A stretch of DNA of 64,000 nucleotides, from assembly GCA_973895155.1 (NCBI GenBank), contig OZ316893.1, positions 27,280,001 to 27,344,000 of the forward strand, given 5' to 3'. The position numbers and the translations under genes are program-made. Below are positions 12,396 through 25,723 of this stretch, piece after piece. Each line of letters opens with the position of its first letter. Position 1 is the first letter of the stretch. The stretch comes from Marsupella aquatica (lineage: Eukaryota; Marchantiophyta). The notes under the pieces are model-generated. The model searched no databases and had not been told where the DNA came from. It was given only the letters and a program-made list of their open reading frames with translations.

Positions 12396-13673
12396 CACAA
12401 TGCGCGCAGGACTTTAGCATGATTATGCGAAAAGCACCCGAAGGAATGCAGAGCTTTATTTTTGCGCGTGCTGGTGCGTTCGAGTGAAAACAGAGAGCAG
12501 AGCAGAGGTCGCGCAGAGCAGAGGTCGCGCAGCAGGGGAGGACGGTAGTGGCTGGCAAGCAACGGGAAACACGGCAGCTCCTTCGCCGCTCCTACTAGTG
12601 TGCTGGGAATTGGACACCGCGATGCAGTTCGCGAATGAGGGGTTTTTTTTTGATGCTTGATTGACTGTCGAACGAGAACGAGAACGAGAGCGAGATTGAG
12701 GTCTGTCGACTCGGATGTGGGAAGATCTTCGGTGTCTGGCGTCGGTGTGTTAGGTGGAAGAAGGCGTGCTGTGTGGGGCGAAAGCTTCGTGGAGCTGCGA
12801 GGTGGAGGAGAGTCTTGAATCGGTTCCGGTTGAAGTGAGGGAGTCAGATGAGGTCGATGTGATCTGATGTGAAATTTACCACATTTTGCGATTGTCCGAA
12901 CTCCGTTAATTGGTACTGCCTGTGGAAGAATGGGCGGAGGATTGGACTCGATGAAGGCTCGCCGTGGTGGGAATGAAGGATCGCTCCTCAAGTAGGGCGG
13001 AGGAGGCGTGGAGGACGAGGTTTGTGGAGGAGACTTCAAGTGGTTACGACAAGATTCTTGCGGCAGGGTGGAATGAGGATGATTCGGCTCCATTGATCTG
13101 GTGTCTTGCTCTCTTGGTCAACCCTTTCAATGCAGATCTGGGATGTCATCGACGGAACAGCGCAGGAGACATAGACTCATAGGTAGATATCTGGGCAGTC
13201 AAGGGCGGTCAGACGACCGGTGTGGAGTGTGCACGGGAAACTTGAATCCTGTGGAGAGCATGCGGTAATTGAGTCGTGCGTACCCTCGTGTAGGCCAACC
13301 GAAGTTGGGTAGTCATTTCCGGTGGGAATCCAGCGGGCGGTTTTGTTAACACTCGTAAATGCGGTGAATTTGACCTGAACTGATGAGGGAGTAGAAGGCG
13401 GTCAAGCGTGATGGGATGAGGGACTATCGATTCACCGAGACTGTCCGAAATGCGTGAAGATGGAAATGGAGGGTTTTGCAACGCCGTGGAGGCAGATTTG
13501 GCCAACGCGGATTTCATAGTTAAGCAGGCGACCGTAGAGCTAGGGTGGCACGGGGGAGCTGCATGGGGCAAGGTGGCCAAGGGATTACCACCAGCACCTA
13601 CTCTTCTAGATTCAGTATTTCGGCCTCGGCCCGTGATAACTGTGTAGGTGAATTCTTCGCTTCACGCCGAAGC
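12396..13673. other. 5' region of the LysM gene
   Basis: GC content rises here compared with the repeats to the left, as expected for a promoter and leader of the downstream plus-strand gene. Long minus-strand frames exist but look like chance frames in this composition. No first exon can be assigned. Confidence 0.4.
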
Positions 13674-16120
13674 ATGGCCAGCGGACACTCTCGTTCTTCT
13701 AGCTGCGATTCGTCGAGCGCCTCATCTAGCAGTGCAGGTTACATCGAGCACCCTATCTCACGCTTCGACACTTTGGCAGGAGTGGCAATCAAATATGGTG
13801 TAGAGGTAACTTCTTTCTCGCTTCGTGTGACCTCCTTGCCGTCCGGCTGTCCCCTTTGTTCAGGGAGGAGGTTGCTGCTCTCGACTTTGACCTCGGGATT
13901 CCCAAATACCTCCTACATCGCCCTGACGCCAGCAAACCTTAAGTTGCAATCTGATTCATGGGTCCATTCTACCGGCTATGTTGTCCAAGAGGAAGACTGA
14001 AAACATGAGTTGAGCAGGAACGGCAAATTCCTGATCAATGTTCAGACTGCTACTATGTACAGTTATTTGCTTTGTAAGTCGGTTGTACCTTCCCACTTAG
14101 TTGTAGCCACGGGGACATCCTACAACGGTGACGCACAGCCACACATTGCTTTGGAGAAGATTGGCTCGGATATGATTATGGTTTTAACACACGGTAGGGT
14201 TATGCGATGTTCACGATGGTAGTGAACCCGTGTTATCAGGTCTTAATGTCGAAAAAGTAGCAAGTTATTCTGGTTTTTCGATGTTCAAGGTGGGGCTACT
14301 CGGTTTGTGGAGATTGCCATGACGGTACTCTTGGAGATTGTGATTGACTGATTTGCGTCCAAGCTCACTTAATTATTCAGCGATGTTTTCGTCTACAGGT
14401 TGGGGATATCAAACGAATGAATGGACTAGTGACAGATTTGCAGATGTTTGCCTTGAAGACTTTAAAAATTCCGCTTCCGGGGAGACATGTACCAACTTCG
14501 ACCCAATGCAGTTCAGGGTGAGTTTATAGAAATTGTTGGAACCTTTTTTATTGGTAAATTTCAATGATGCGTGGGGGAATCGCACTAAATTGATGTTCTC
14601 AGGCCTAAATCTTATCAACCATTTACCAGAGTCGCAAAAACTGAAGACGATTTAGTTAATATTTTTCGAACGAACTAATACAGAGACCTCCTAACAAACA
14701 GTTCAAGGCGGAATCGAACGACCTCCTTCCTGGATGAAATTTGGTGAAAAATTGCAATGGTAGGCATCCCGAGCAGGAAGCCAGTTTGTCAGTTATCGCA
14801 TATGAGCAAAAACTTAAAAGTACTACACACAAAATCCGTTCAGTAGTCAGTAATCAGTAGTACTTTAGTTTCCACATAGTTTCCTCGGTTGTTCAATCAT
14901 CTTTCGATGGAGGCTTCGTAAAGCTTAAGAAATGTAAATATTTTCTTATTTTACCCATAGATGGTTGGGAGTAGCTGTTAACTTCCGCACGTTCATGAAG
15001 CAATTGTCGCTTCAATTTATGCTATCAATTTATGCTACTTAACTGTAAATCTGAGGGAGAAGTTGGTCTGATCTGAAAATTCATGTCTCTGGTCCTCAGT
15101 CCTTCCTGGTGGTTTATTTCTGAATGTCCGTCGCTTAACTGTTGTTGTTATCACAGTTTTTCAGGTAAACTGCCACGACATGGCAGATACCCAAATTTAG
15201 ATATGACACAAATTTTGGAAGATTCTGGTACTAAACCAGAGAAGAGACCAGTAACTTCAGCTATGGGTCTCTTGCGAGGTTATTACGGGCTATCATCAGG
15301 AGCAAGACAAGGGGCTGAAGGGACAGAGATGGCCGTCTATAAATCAGATACTGACTACCATTCAGAAGATGAGCCTGCATCACCTTTCTCACCTTTTTCA
15401 CCCCAAGAGACGGCTGATGTTAGACCCCGGAATGAAAGTTCATCGGATTCAGGAGGGCAGTTTTTGGATTCCTATGGCAACCAGTTAGAGCTGCATCCTG
15501 GTGCAGGAAAAGGCAAGGCTAGTGCTTCATTTGAGCCCTTCGCAAGACCTAACAGAGGGATGGTATTAAAATTAGAGCCTGCTGGAGAATCCGGCGGTTT
15601 AGGTGAGATTGAAAGGGCGAATGACCGGTTGTTCAGAAGACGAGCTAAAGGGGAGAGTACTGGATCTGTACCTGACTTTCAATCTGAAATATTTGCGGCT
15701 CCAGAAGAAGACGGCAATGATCGTAGTATTAATGTTCCGCTTGGGAAGAGCTCTGTTTTAAGGCAGAAAATTCCACCTTCCCTTGAGCCAGACTCGGGCA
15801 GTTTGTCAAGGCCTGTTGTAAATAGTTCTCTTAATGGCTGGCACACAAGTATTGATAGTAGTTCAGGGCTTGCTGGAAGTGCAGTGAGGGCGCTGAGTAC
15901 GTCATTACTTGGCGGGAAGGCTGTTGAAGGTCTAATCTCGAAGATAAGGCGATCAGCAAGTAATTCAACTTTACACGAGGAGAGGAGATCTTACAAAGCA
16001 GACTCGTCTGGAACACTCCTGGTGAGTCAAGGAAGTTCACAAAGTGGAGTCATATCTAGTGTGCTGGAAGGGTTCCCAAAGACCGGTGCAATGCGCCGAA
16101 ATAAGGCAGCTTTAGATTAA
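13674..16120 (+). CDS. LysM-domain protein, three exons
   Basis: Exons are 13674-13805, 14399-14517 and 15157-16120, giving 404 residues. Both introns are GT-AG and all phases join in frame. A Ser-rich leader is followed by one LysM domain at about residues 26-71 that spans the first intron (YIEHPISRFDTLAGVAIKYG, then IKRMNGLVTDLQMFALK). The motif RGYYGL and the string EGTEMAVYK downstream are shared with a plant family of intracellular LysM proteins (the At5g08200/At5g23130 type). No signal peptide or membrane segment is visible, so a role as a surface chitin receptor is unlikely. The remaining 270 residues are Ser-rich and probably disordered. The family has no established biochemical function that I know. 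The start is the first ATG before the Ser-rich leader. Confidence 0.85.
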
Positions 16121-19100
16121 CGGACTTCGTGAATTTGTCTTCACTCAGTAGCACCATGATTCACCGCTAGCACAATTATATGCCAACCTCTAATTTAAGT
16201 CCACCGATCGAAATTTCAATAGACGTCCACGGAGCATTGTCCGTGCCCAGCAGGCTGATTGCCGGTAATGTTGCCTAGCTACTCAGCAGCTGTATTATTC
16301 CCTGCGGGGAAGGGGAGCCACCCCACAATTTATTTATCTATATTATCTTAATAGAAAAAGTACAACATTCATTGGTATAAATGGTTTCTTTGGATCCTTT
16401 TTGTAGATCTCTTGGTATTCACAAGTTTGTGATACTAATAGTACGAAACCTTCCTTTTAGGTTTATCATTCGTTTTTAAACATCTAATTACTGGCACCTC
16501 TGACCTGCAACAATGAGGGTCTAATGTCAGCTGTCACATCATGTAAACGATCCTTCTCTGCTGTGGGCGGGATCCTTTTTACGTTTCTGAAATGAGCTCT
16601 TCAAATGTTCTGGAGTTCTACTTCAAATATTTTTCAGTGCGACATATTAGCTGATTTTAAAATCAGCGACCTCCATATGTTGAGCTTCAAGCCGTGATCC
16701 TAGCTTTCCTTGCTTTCAATTTGGGAGGGTAAGATGGACAGAAAAAGCTTTTGTTCCCTTGATAAAAGATGTAATGGACTTGCTTGAGCAATGTTCTGAA
16801 TTGCACATGCGCTATGATCTGGGATGAATTGTGTTAAGCGGATGCTTCCCTAGATTACAATTTGTTCTTGCCGTGCTTATAGAAGCTGCAGATCATAAAG
16901 AAAGAGTTGAATGATATTAAGATTGTCGTTGTCATTTGTAACGATTTACATGTGAGAGTAGCATAAAAAAACTCGTTTATTTCACATGATGCAATTTATT
17001 TGATGCAGCTGGGATGTATTGCAACTGCAGGCTTTCATGTCTCCAACAGTTCATGGTGGGAAGAGTGAAAGGCGAAAAAGGGAAGTTTAGTTGTGAGGGA
17101 TTTGATGAGAAGTAGACATTAGTTGAAGCTTTCCTGAAATTTTATGTGCCAACAGACTATGGCCCACTGCATACCCTCTGCAGTGGGTGTTTTGTCGGAG
17201 CAACATGTCTGAAAGGGATCATATATTATACATCCGAGTCTTGAAGTATGTACATATTTGAGCTTGGCTAGTAGAGATCCTGCTGCGAAGCTGTTCAGGA
17301 CTCTTATAACGACTTGCCAGTAGTGATGCACTATACCCACAATGGGTTGAACCGATTTTGCAGTTTGGCGCTTTTAGAAGTGCGCACACCCATAGCAAAT
17401 TTTGTATTGTACACGCGATTATAAACATGATAGTTCTTGTTGGTGTCCAATTAATGGTGTCTCGTTGTGAGAAAGCGTGGAAGGTCATACGTGCTGAAGG
17501 GCAACCTGTATGCCAGAGAAATTTATGATCTCTCGCGAGAATTAGGTCTATGGCATTCATGACTTCCCAAGTCTGGTCGAGGAGTCCGGTTCTACCTGTT
17601 CTCATTGCTTGTTTGTCCTATTCCTATCATTTAGGTTATAATGATCGTTCTTAGCCGATTATTGAAAGGCATTACTTCTGGACATGTTCCTCTTTCGTTT
17701 TGTGATGCTAAGAACTAGAAGTTCAATGACAAGAACTTAAACCTCATACTGTCTTTCAGAGTATCTCACATCCTACTGTACATCGTATTTAAATGTTGCC
17801 CTGATCAGCTTCAGCAGCAGAAAGTCGTGTGCAGACTAATATGAAGCTACCGTTGCATTTGTTTCATGAAGTCTTCTCTAACCCAGTTCGAAACAAACTT
17901 AATGAGGAGTAGAACTTGCATTGAGAACCAGCACGCATGCTTCTCTTCCATGGCTTTTTTGTCGTGGAAGTGAGTTTACGATGACAAATTACGGTCCTGT
18001 TATTAAGTTGGTCCAGAGGCTTTGTTCAACATTTGATTATATTCTGATTCTGGAGTGGCGTTTGTCTTGTAGAAAAGCTGTCATTCTTAGCGAGAGACGG
18101 TTGTGGACCAGTGGCATTCTCCTGGCACCCTTAACACAAATCTGTCGCAGAAAAAAACGATTTTACTGAAACTGGTCTGAAAACAGTGCTTGTTAAGAAG
18201 ACCTATTCTGTCTCCAATTCGTTCTTCCATCAACAACCGAAGCTCGTTATATTTCAGAAGTCTTAATTAATTGGCAAGCTGGACAATCCACATAGCTGCG
18301 GAGCAATGAAGCTCAAGCAGGTGCAGTCACACCACACTGATCGTATATGGCCTCACTGACGTCTAAGCCTAAACATCCAACAGTCACTTTCAGTACTAGT
18401 TTTATCTTCCAGTCCCTCTCTGATATGGCCTGCATCCACTTTAATACACAGTTCGTACCACTTGGTGCAAAAATTAACTGTTTTGCAAAGAACGAAGTCT
18501 TAGAATGACATTCGATCTTTATTTATGCCACAATCCCATTTTAATACACAGTTCGGACATTGGTACGAAGAAGCTAGAGCTCTTGTGGAGAAACTAATTG
18601 TTTCGCAAGATAAAACGACTTAGAAAGATATTCTGTCTTATTCATGCCACAAACTTCAGAATCTCAAGGAAATTAGAACACTGGTCGCATACTCTGCTGA
18701 GACATCGCGGAAGAAGGAGAAGAATACCCATGATTCCTCCGTCCCAAATTTCTGGCGGACGAGACATTAGCTGCTCACAAAGTGAATAGTATAAACTCAG
18801 AAGGGGATGTAAGAGGAAATTGTCGGGATGCTTTCAGTTCTGAAACAGAACTTGAATGTTTCCAAAATTAAAAGTGAGGGTTCTTGACAATCCTGACCGC
18901 CAGAGAATTGATCTTTCATTGGTATCCGTTGAAAACTGCCTGTTCGATATCATTTTGTCGTCTGACTTGTACTCTACTCTCGCTCAGAGGAACCATAATT
19001 ACAGACCTTTCAATTTGGAGATTTCCAATCTGTATGGAACTTTAGAGACTTTCTGAGTTTCAATTCTTCAAAATGGTTCAATCCCTTCGAGAGGTAGCAA

Positions 19101-21653
19101 TGCACCTTCTCAAGGCTTGCTATCTAGATGTAGCCGTCATAAATTTAGTCTGTGTCCTACATGTTGGCAGTTAGTACCCATAATACACTACACAACACTT
19201 CCAAAGAGCACAAAGGTCCAAACTGGGAGACAAGATAATCTCTTGTTTTGGGTGAACTTTATAGTGATGGGGAGCAAAAAATTGCCTAGAATGTATTGTC
19301 CGAAATCATATTGTACAACTACTGTCAAAATGGTATTCTTCGGCCTACTGTGACAGCTTAGGTTTGGTCACAGGCTTGGTACCTTTAATTATTTTGGATC
19401 TTTTTACCAGAGTTTTCATTTTCCCGCCCAGTAGGGTAGAAGGTTTTAGGTTTTCGCTTTCTGTTGTGAGGTGCTCTAGTGTTTGGGGGCTCTCTGGTTT
19501 TTTGGCTCTTGGTCTTAGTGTGTTTTCCCTTTGTGTGATCCGGTTAAGAGCCTTTGGGATAGTTTTGCAATTTTCCAGAGACCGTTTCCAGCTTTCCCCT
19601 CAGTCTCGTTTTACATGGTTTGTATTCTCTCTATTTCAGTACTTTCTTTCTACTCATATTATACGTATTTGAATCATTGCATAGAGCTGGGCTGTAGAAC
19701 CGTGGGCATGATTTTGTTGGATTGTCATTTTAACAACACTCTTTATCTGATTTTGTGTGGCAGACAATATCTGATCACCCTCCATAAGGTGCTCCTCACC
19801 CAATATAGCCAGGGCCATGCTAGCAATGAGCGCATAATTACTTTGGTAGCAGCTATATACAGACAGTCATTTTTTTTAAAGATCTTTGCAATCACTTTGG
19901 TCCACTCGTATAATGTAGAACTACAAAGGAACAAAAACATCGGACCTGTAGACGGCCAATATCCAGTAAAGGGGGAAACAAATGACAAAATACGGAAAAA
20001 CTAAGAGCCAAGAAGGCAAAGGCCCAAAAAGCTATTAAAAAACTAATCTAGGAAGTAGCTACCTGTAGCTGGTGACTCTCTCCTGCCTGGAAGGTTTTTT
20101 TATAATACTTTATATGAACCATAGGGTTTCTGTGATCTTACGAGAAAGCGTAGGTCAGGCATTTCACTACTTCACGGATCTTGCCTGGAAGGGGAATTTT
20201 TTCTATGTACCTTTTGCTGGAGGACTAATGTGGTTTCTAGAACGAAATGGCTGCTTTGGCCCCTCTGATGTCGTGGACCTTCTGGAGCACCCTCCTTGTG
20301 TCAGTCAATGGGACTGAGAAGAGGAGCAGTTTCAGGTCCTTCTACAGGAGGAGTTACGGACCCGTCCTTGATGCATTATGAGGACTGTTGGTCACAGTGC
20401 CAAAAAGACAAAAATGCCCAAGGACGAGACAAGATTTCAGATGCAAAAATTGACCCAAGAAAGGGAGGGAGAAAGGAAAGGGCCAGTGTTTTTTTTAGTG
20501 GCGAAAATTAGCTAGATTTCACCTCCCCAAAAATCCTTGGCCACTTTTGGCGAAAATTGACTACTATTTTGTTAGTTCATTAGCCAGTGTTTCACCTAAT
20601 CCCAGGCCCCATTAGTCAAAATCTAACGGTCAGCCTTAAATCTAGGGAGATCTGATGGTCAGTAAAATAATTGAATAAGGAATCTTTTGAGCATCTTCTC
20701 CCTCGCACACTTTATATTCACCAGGTCACTCTAGCTAAAAAGTGAAATACTTAAAAAATAGGGCTGGAAAGGGCCCCTCAAGACCGGGAGAGACCCCACA
20801 AGCCAAGGAGCCCATACTAGGAATCATAATAGTAATCCTAATAGACTCTTTACGTACCATAATTAATATTGGTAGCCCTCCATAGAAAATAACACTAAGT
20901 ATTGTGATGGTTATCTAAACCTGCACCCAACAAGAAACAAAATATATATATAAATCGAAGAATGCCCTGGAGCAGGTCCGCTTTTGTAGATTGCAGCCAA
21001 AATACGACGAGGACGAGGTAACATGACCCCCGGCCCCCGCCGGACCCCCGGCCGTTTGACCGCAGACATTAATTCCAAAGTATTCAACAGCTTTAAATCA
21101 TGACATACCAGTCAGCGATGGCGACGGGCTGGCAGCAAAACTAAGCAAGACTTCTCGTTGCTAGTACATGCACTCCGCAGCGAATTTCCTTTCTCGAGAG
21201 TCCACTTGAGAATGACCGAGCTGACTGACTCGGACGACGAACCAGTGCAAATTTACTCGACGCTGGGAAGGATGCAAACTCTGAGTCAATGGATGAATGA
21301 CGTTCGCAGACGTCGAATTATCAAACGGGTTGATCGACGTAGCTTCAGAGATGTGCGGGTCTAGAATTCCAATATTTTAGGAGCTGCAGCCATTTGCTTT
21401 GGACTTAACAACGGTTGACACACTGCATTCTGCGCGCGGGTGGCCCCACCCGGTCTCCGGCAACTTACTAGTTGGAGCTTTCACGACACTCGGCGTACTT
21501 TGATTCTTTGAGCTTAAATTGGCGAATAAGCCTGTTGAAACGCAGACAGATTGTCGACGTTGCTTTGCTGTCTGCGTTTTTGTCCCACGAGTGTGTTCGT
21601 CTACAAAGCAATCTGATCGAGGTTTGTTGGAATATAGATTTTCCTCATCGATC
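16121..21653. other. long intergenic stretch, no gene recognised
   Basis: The left part is probably the 3' UTR of the LysM gene. Many short open frames occur, none with a recognisable domain. A diverged 100-bp duplication lies at 18439-18650. A TATATATATAAAT string near 20942 could serve a promoter, and the last few hundred bases, richer in G and C, are the likely promoter and leader of the oxygenase. Confidence 0.45.
18439..18650. repeat. diverged 100-bp tandem duplication
   Basis: TTAATACACAGTTCG occurs at 18441 and 18541, each followed by related strings (AACTGTTTTGCAAAG / AATTGTTTCGCAAGA, then TTATGCCACAA-like). Confidence 0.65.
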
Positions 21654-23392
21654 ATGGTTGGCGTGAAGGAAGGAGAGCCCATGGCTGAGAAGTCCAAGAC
21701 CGTTGTTCCTGTCATAGACTTCAGTGGGCTTGCTGATACTGCTAAACGTTCCTCCGTATGTGAGCAAGTGGCACGAGCATGTGAAACTTTCGGTTTCTTT
21801 GAGATCATCAACTCCGGGGTTCCTGGAGAAGTCTTGGACGCAGCATTTGACATCAATCGGGAGTTTTTCAATCTCCCACTGGACGAGAAAGTGGCGTTGC
21901 GCCCGGATCTCAAGGAGAAGAAGCCTCTGGTTCCTATCTTCCAGCTAGGCTACAAGCACTTCCCCGTTCTAGGCGGTGTCGAGAATCGCATGGAGGAGAT
22001 GGTGTTTCGTGATTATCACTTGCATCAAGGCCCGCAGGAATATTACACCAACGGCTCGACCGGAGACATTGACCCTACGCTCAACTGGTGGCCAAGTAAT
22101 CTCCATGACTACCGACAAAAAGTAGAGCGTCTGCTACATGAGCTAGGAAAGGTTGCGGACACATTGCTGGACGTGTTCTCGGAGAGTCTTGGACTCCCTC
22201 TCACGTATCTCCGCGAAGTGCACCACAAGAATGCCAAAGTTCCCCGATATCTGAACTTCCACCACTACCCCAAAGGTGCGAAGCCTACAAATGTGGACGA
22301 GACAGGAATCATCCCACACCGCGATTCGAGCGTTTTCACAATCGTCTCTCAGGGTTACGATACCCAGGGTCTCCGGATAAATCCATATGGAGAATGGGTC
22401 CCCGTGCAGCCGCGGAGAGGATCACTCATTATCAATGTTGGAGATATCCTTCAGGTACTTGAATCAGGCAACTCTTTATTCCGCAACGTCTGCCGGACAG
22501 TTGGCTTGGAATTTTGTCGGTTCAGAGCTCAGATTTTCTGAAATGAATATGGCCAAATGTTCAATCAGTATACCCTTGACTAAAGCAGTTTTAAGGGAGA
22601 ACTGAAAGATCTCAGAGCACTTACTAAGTCCTGTAAAAGTTTCATTTACAACTTTACCAGATTTACTTTAATTTAATTAAACCTAGTTTAATCCAGTTTA
22701 ATTTAATTTTACTAGAGATGTGCATGGTCAGTCTAAACCTGCGATAACAGTAACTCATTTTGAAGAATTGGACAGTATACTTCAGAGAGCACCGGAATAC
22801 TGAACTGCCAAAAATATAATAATAACAGCCTCTGCTCAGCCGATATGAACAGGAACGTACGTCGCACATAGGAAATTTCGAGGTCCAAACATGAGCGATT
22901 GAACTTCTGCACCCAATTTTGATTGACCTCCAATATGATTGCTGTAGCCTGCTTCACCAAGACTGCTGAATCGAAATGTGTCACTTGATCGATGGCACTG
23001 ACAGTATCGTGACTAATGATGCAGGCTTGGACCAATGGACGATACAGAAGTATTCTTCACAGAGTGATTAGCAACAAGGAGAGCGGTCGGCACTCGTTCG
23101 CGTATTTTGTCTTTCCGGCACCAGGTCCTGAGGCAGATTACATTGTCGAGCCGATTTCCAAGCTTATCAGCGAGGTCAACCTGCCCGCCTACGAGCCGTT
23201 CTCGTATCTCGATTTCTTCAAGAACAAGATGCAGGTTAATAGCGTTTCTCTTCTCAGGACTCACGAATTTGTTACCTGAAGAAGTACAAGCTCCGTTTAT
23301 CAGGCTGTACCCGGAGGTCCATTTTGGACATGCGCTTCAAGACTCCCGACCTCCGCAGATTTTTGGATCAAGTTTCGATGCATCAGATATGA
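21654..23392 (+). CDS. 2-oxoglutarate/Fe(II)-dependent oxygenase (DOXC-like), three exons
   Basis: Exons are 21654-22454, 23025-23234 and 23258-23392, all phase 0 with GT-AG introns, giving 381 residues. The N-terminal DIOX_N region starts with VIDFSGLAD. The iron ligands are H222 and D224 (in PHRDSS) and H279 (in ILHRVI). The 2OG-binding R289-x-S291 follows. The conserved LQAWTNGRYRS string is formed across the first splice. Such enzymes use Fe(II), 2-oxoglutarate and O2 to hydroxylate or desaturate small molecules in the cytosol, often flavonoids, hormones or other specialised metabolites. The substrate cannot be inferred. The second intron is only 23 bp long by this model, which is very short for a plant, so that junction deserves checking. 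A second in-frame ATG lies at 21681. Confidence 0.85.
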
Positions 23393-25591
23393 AATTCATG
23401 TGAGGCTAATTGTAGTCGCTGGGGACACAAATACTATTAGTATCCATCTAATTAATTATAGCACTCGAGAAGGCTAGCTATGGTGTTTGCCATTGAAACC
23501 TTGATTCATTCAGGGCTATACCGGCCAAAACCATGGAGGTCCATGGACGTTTATTAGTTTCCGAACCATGTGTCTACTCTTGCACAAAGTTCATGATTTG
23601 ATAACTGGTCTATGAGGGTGCTTTCACCACCTGTTAGACATTGAAGTTATAATTACGGAGGGGCTCATTGGAGACTGCACGTATGTAGCTCAGATCTCTT
23701 AAAATAAATAAATTTATTTGGCCGTCTTATCTGAATGCTGTCCTTTGAAATTAATTAATTAATCCTGTAAAAGTTTAATTTGCAACTTTCTGTGCACTTT
23801 AGAATTGAGTTGAATGATTAATTTGAAGGATGTAGTTGGTTGCTCTTCATTTGACTCTGGCTTACATGATAGAGCAGAAAACCTATTGTTTAGCAAAGTC
23901 TTACCATTGCCCTGTTCACACGATATTGTCTTCACGCCACATTGTGGGGTTAAACCACAGCTGCCCCCTCAAGTTCTAAGGGTTAACAGTAGGATCCAGT
24001 TTCACTAGTAAGAATGCTCCCTCAAGTGCTAAGGGTTTAACAGTACCTGGATCCAGTTTCACTAGTAAGAAAAAGGGAGAACTGTTGGACACTTCACTCT
24101 TATATATGGGCAATTATTGTGGTTTACCTACTGTAGTATGAAAACATTGGATGAATTAATAATAGGCCCTCCAACCATCGTAGGTTTCGTAAGAAAACAT
24201 TGGATGAATTAATAATAGGCCCTGCAACCATCGTAGGTTTTTACTCTCTCCCACGGACGGTTGCCATATCACGCAATCCTTATCAATATAGTATGTTTAT
24301 CTTAATACATGACTATTTTGACTTATCCAAAAAAATTGAAAAGTTCATGTGACGGGACATTTTAACCTGACTAATTTATGAAACACAAGTATTGAGAGAA
24401 TGATTATATATAACAAAGTTAATGAACAAAATGCACACCTTTTGAAAAACTAGAGGAGTACAATACTTTATGGGTGACAGTACTTTATGGGTGCATTAAT
24501 TTTTAATTTGAATGTACTAGTCAATGTAATAAATTATAGATACTGTACTTTGTGATTCAAAGAAAAGTGCCCTTAATTTTATTCTTTTTTTATTTTCTGC
24601 TTTATTTGGTGGGGTTCTCTATTTAATTAGTTGACACCTGTTGAACTATAAACCATGTAAACTTTATATCCAATGGACACGTAAGCTGTATCAATGAACA
24701 TAATCCTAGTTGCTTGGTTGAAGTGTCAAACCTTCTCATGAAAGTAACACAAACACCCCTTAAAATGATAAATAAAATATAGGCATCCAAATAAAAACCA
24801 AGGAAGTGAAAAACATTTTTGGGGCTGACCAGAAATGACTAAATTGTAAATAGTACATGGCTAAAGTATAGATTAGATTAACCTAAAAATACATTGCAAG
24901 CAATTTGAATGAGACAAGATAGCCAAATAGCTCAAAATGGACCCTGCAGCTTCTGGCTTGGCTATATTATTTATCCAAGCAAGAGTTGGGACTCAGATGC
25001 AAACTAATGTGGTAATGCTTTCATCCTCCATCAGATTAGTATAGAGACATGTAGGTGCGAGAATGGGGCACAATCACATGGTATATATGCACTATGAATT
25101 GTAAATCAGTCTCATGACTCGTCTCATGATCGGGTGCAAGAATCTCGGGGGCCTCAGTATACAGAGACCCCCATATCACGCTCGACGTTTTGGACCCTTG
25201 CACCCCTAACTTATTAAGTAAATTTTTTTTCCCCTTCCCTATCATACTTATAAGAATTCCAAATCCTAACATTTTGACCCCTAAAAATAGTTAAGTAAAG
25301 TTTTGTTGTGAATTAAACACCCCTTAGTAAGAAAAGAAAAGTTCATTCAAGTGTGCACCTTATTCGGGTTTTCGCCAAGCTTATTTGAACCCTAACGTGG
25401 TCCTTTGGCATCCATATCTCATGGAAAATTGATAGTATATAGTGTTGATGCTTCCACTAAGAATACCAATTCTAGTAGAAGCTTAATATACAGTATGAGT
25501 TATTCATATTTGCAATCTGCTAGGCTTGGCTCATGTGAAAGGTAGGTACACCAAAAGGGAATTGAGTCAAGAATCTCAATGGTGAGTGTAC
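23393..25591. other. AT-rich non-coding stretch with small duplications
   Basis: No gene recognised. Two local tandem duplications are present: one of about 53 bp at 23963-24069 (CCTCAAGT..CTAAGGGTT then GGATCCAGTTTCACTAGTAA) and one of 53 bp at 24140-24240 (GAAAACATTGGATGAATTAA). The rest is unremarkable. Confidence 0.5.
24140..24240. repeat. 53-bp tandem duplication
   Basis: GAAAACATTGGATGAATTAA begins at 24140 and again at 24193. The two copies differ at very few bases, so the duplication is recent. Confidence 0.8.
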
Positions 25592-25651
25592 GTGGCAGAG
25601 GGGAATTGAACCCCTGATTGAGCAAGAAGCTCAAGTATCCAAATCTGCCAC
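25592..25651 (-). tRNA. tRNA-like sequence lacking a D-arm (anticodon position UCU), probably a pseudogene
   Basis: Read on the minus strand, a 7-bp acceptor stem pairs perfectly (GTGGCAG with CTGCCAC). An anticodon arm has a 5-bp stem (TTGAG/CTCAA) and the 7-base loop CTTCTTG. A T-arm has a 5-bp stem (AGGGG/CCCCT) and the loop TTCAATT, giving a B-box match GGTTCAATTCC. Between acceptor and anticodon stem only ten bases remain (ATTTGGATAC), so no D-arm can form, and the variable region is two bases. Three perfect helices in correct order are unlikely by chance. The missing D-arm argues against a working cytosolic tRNA. It could be a deleted tRNA copy or the head of a tRNA-derived SINE. Confidence 0.4.
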
Positions 25652-25723
25652 CCCCTAGCCTATTCCCCTAACCTGTCCCCTGTACATACTAAAACCGCTA
25701 CCATGACTATTGATACATGCAAA

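Noticed and set aside
12341-13093. 250-residue minus-strand frame, Pro/Ser-rich
   Set aside because: No domain, lies in the GC-rich leader of the LysM gene and over the end of a tandem array; composition explains it.
21377-21913. 178-residue frame antisense to the oxygenase
   Set aside because: It overlaps the oxygenase start on the other strand and shows no recognisable family.
22455-23024. Transposon insertion in the first oxygenase intron
   Set aside because: The intron is 570 bp, AT-rich, with normal splice sites and no terminal repeats.
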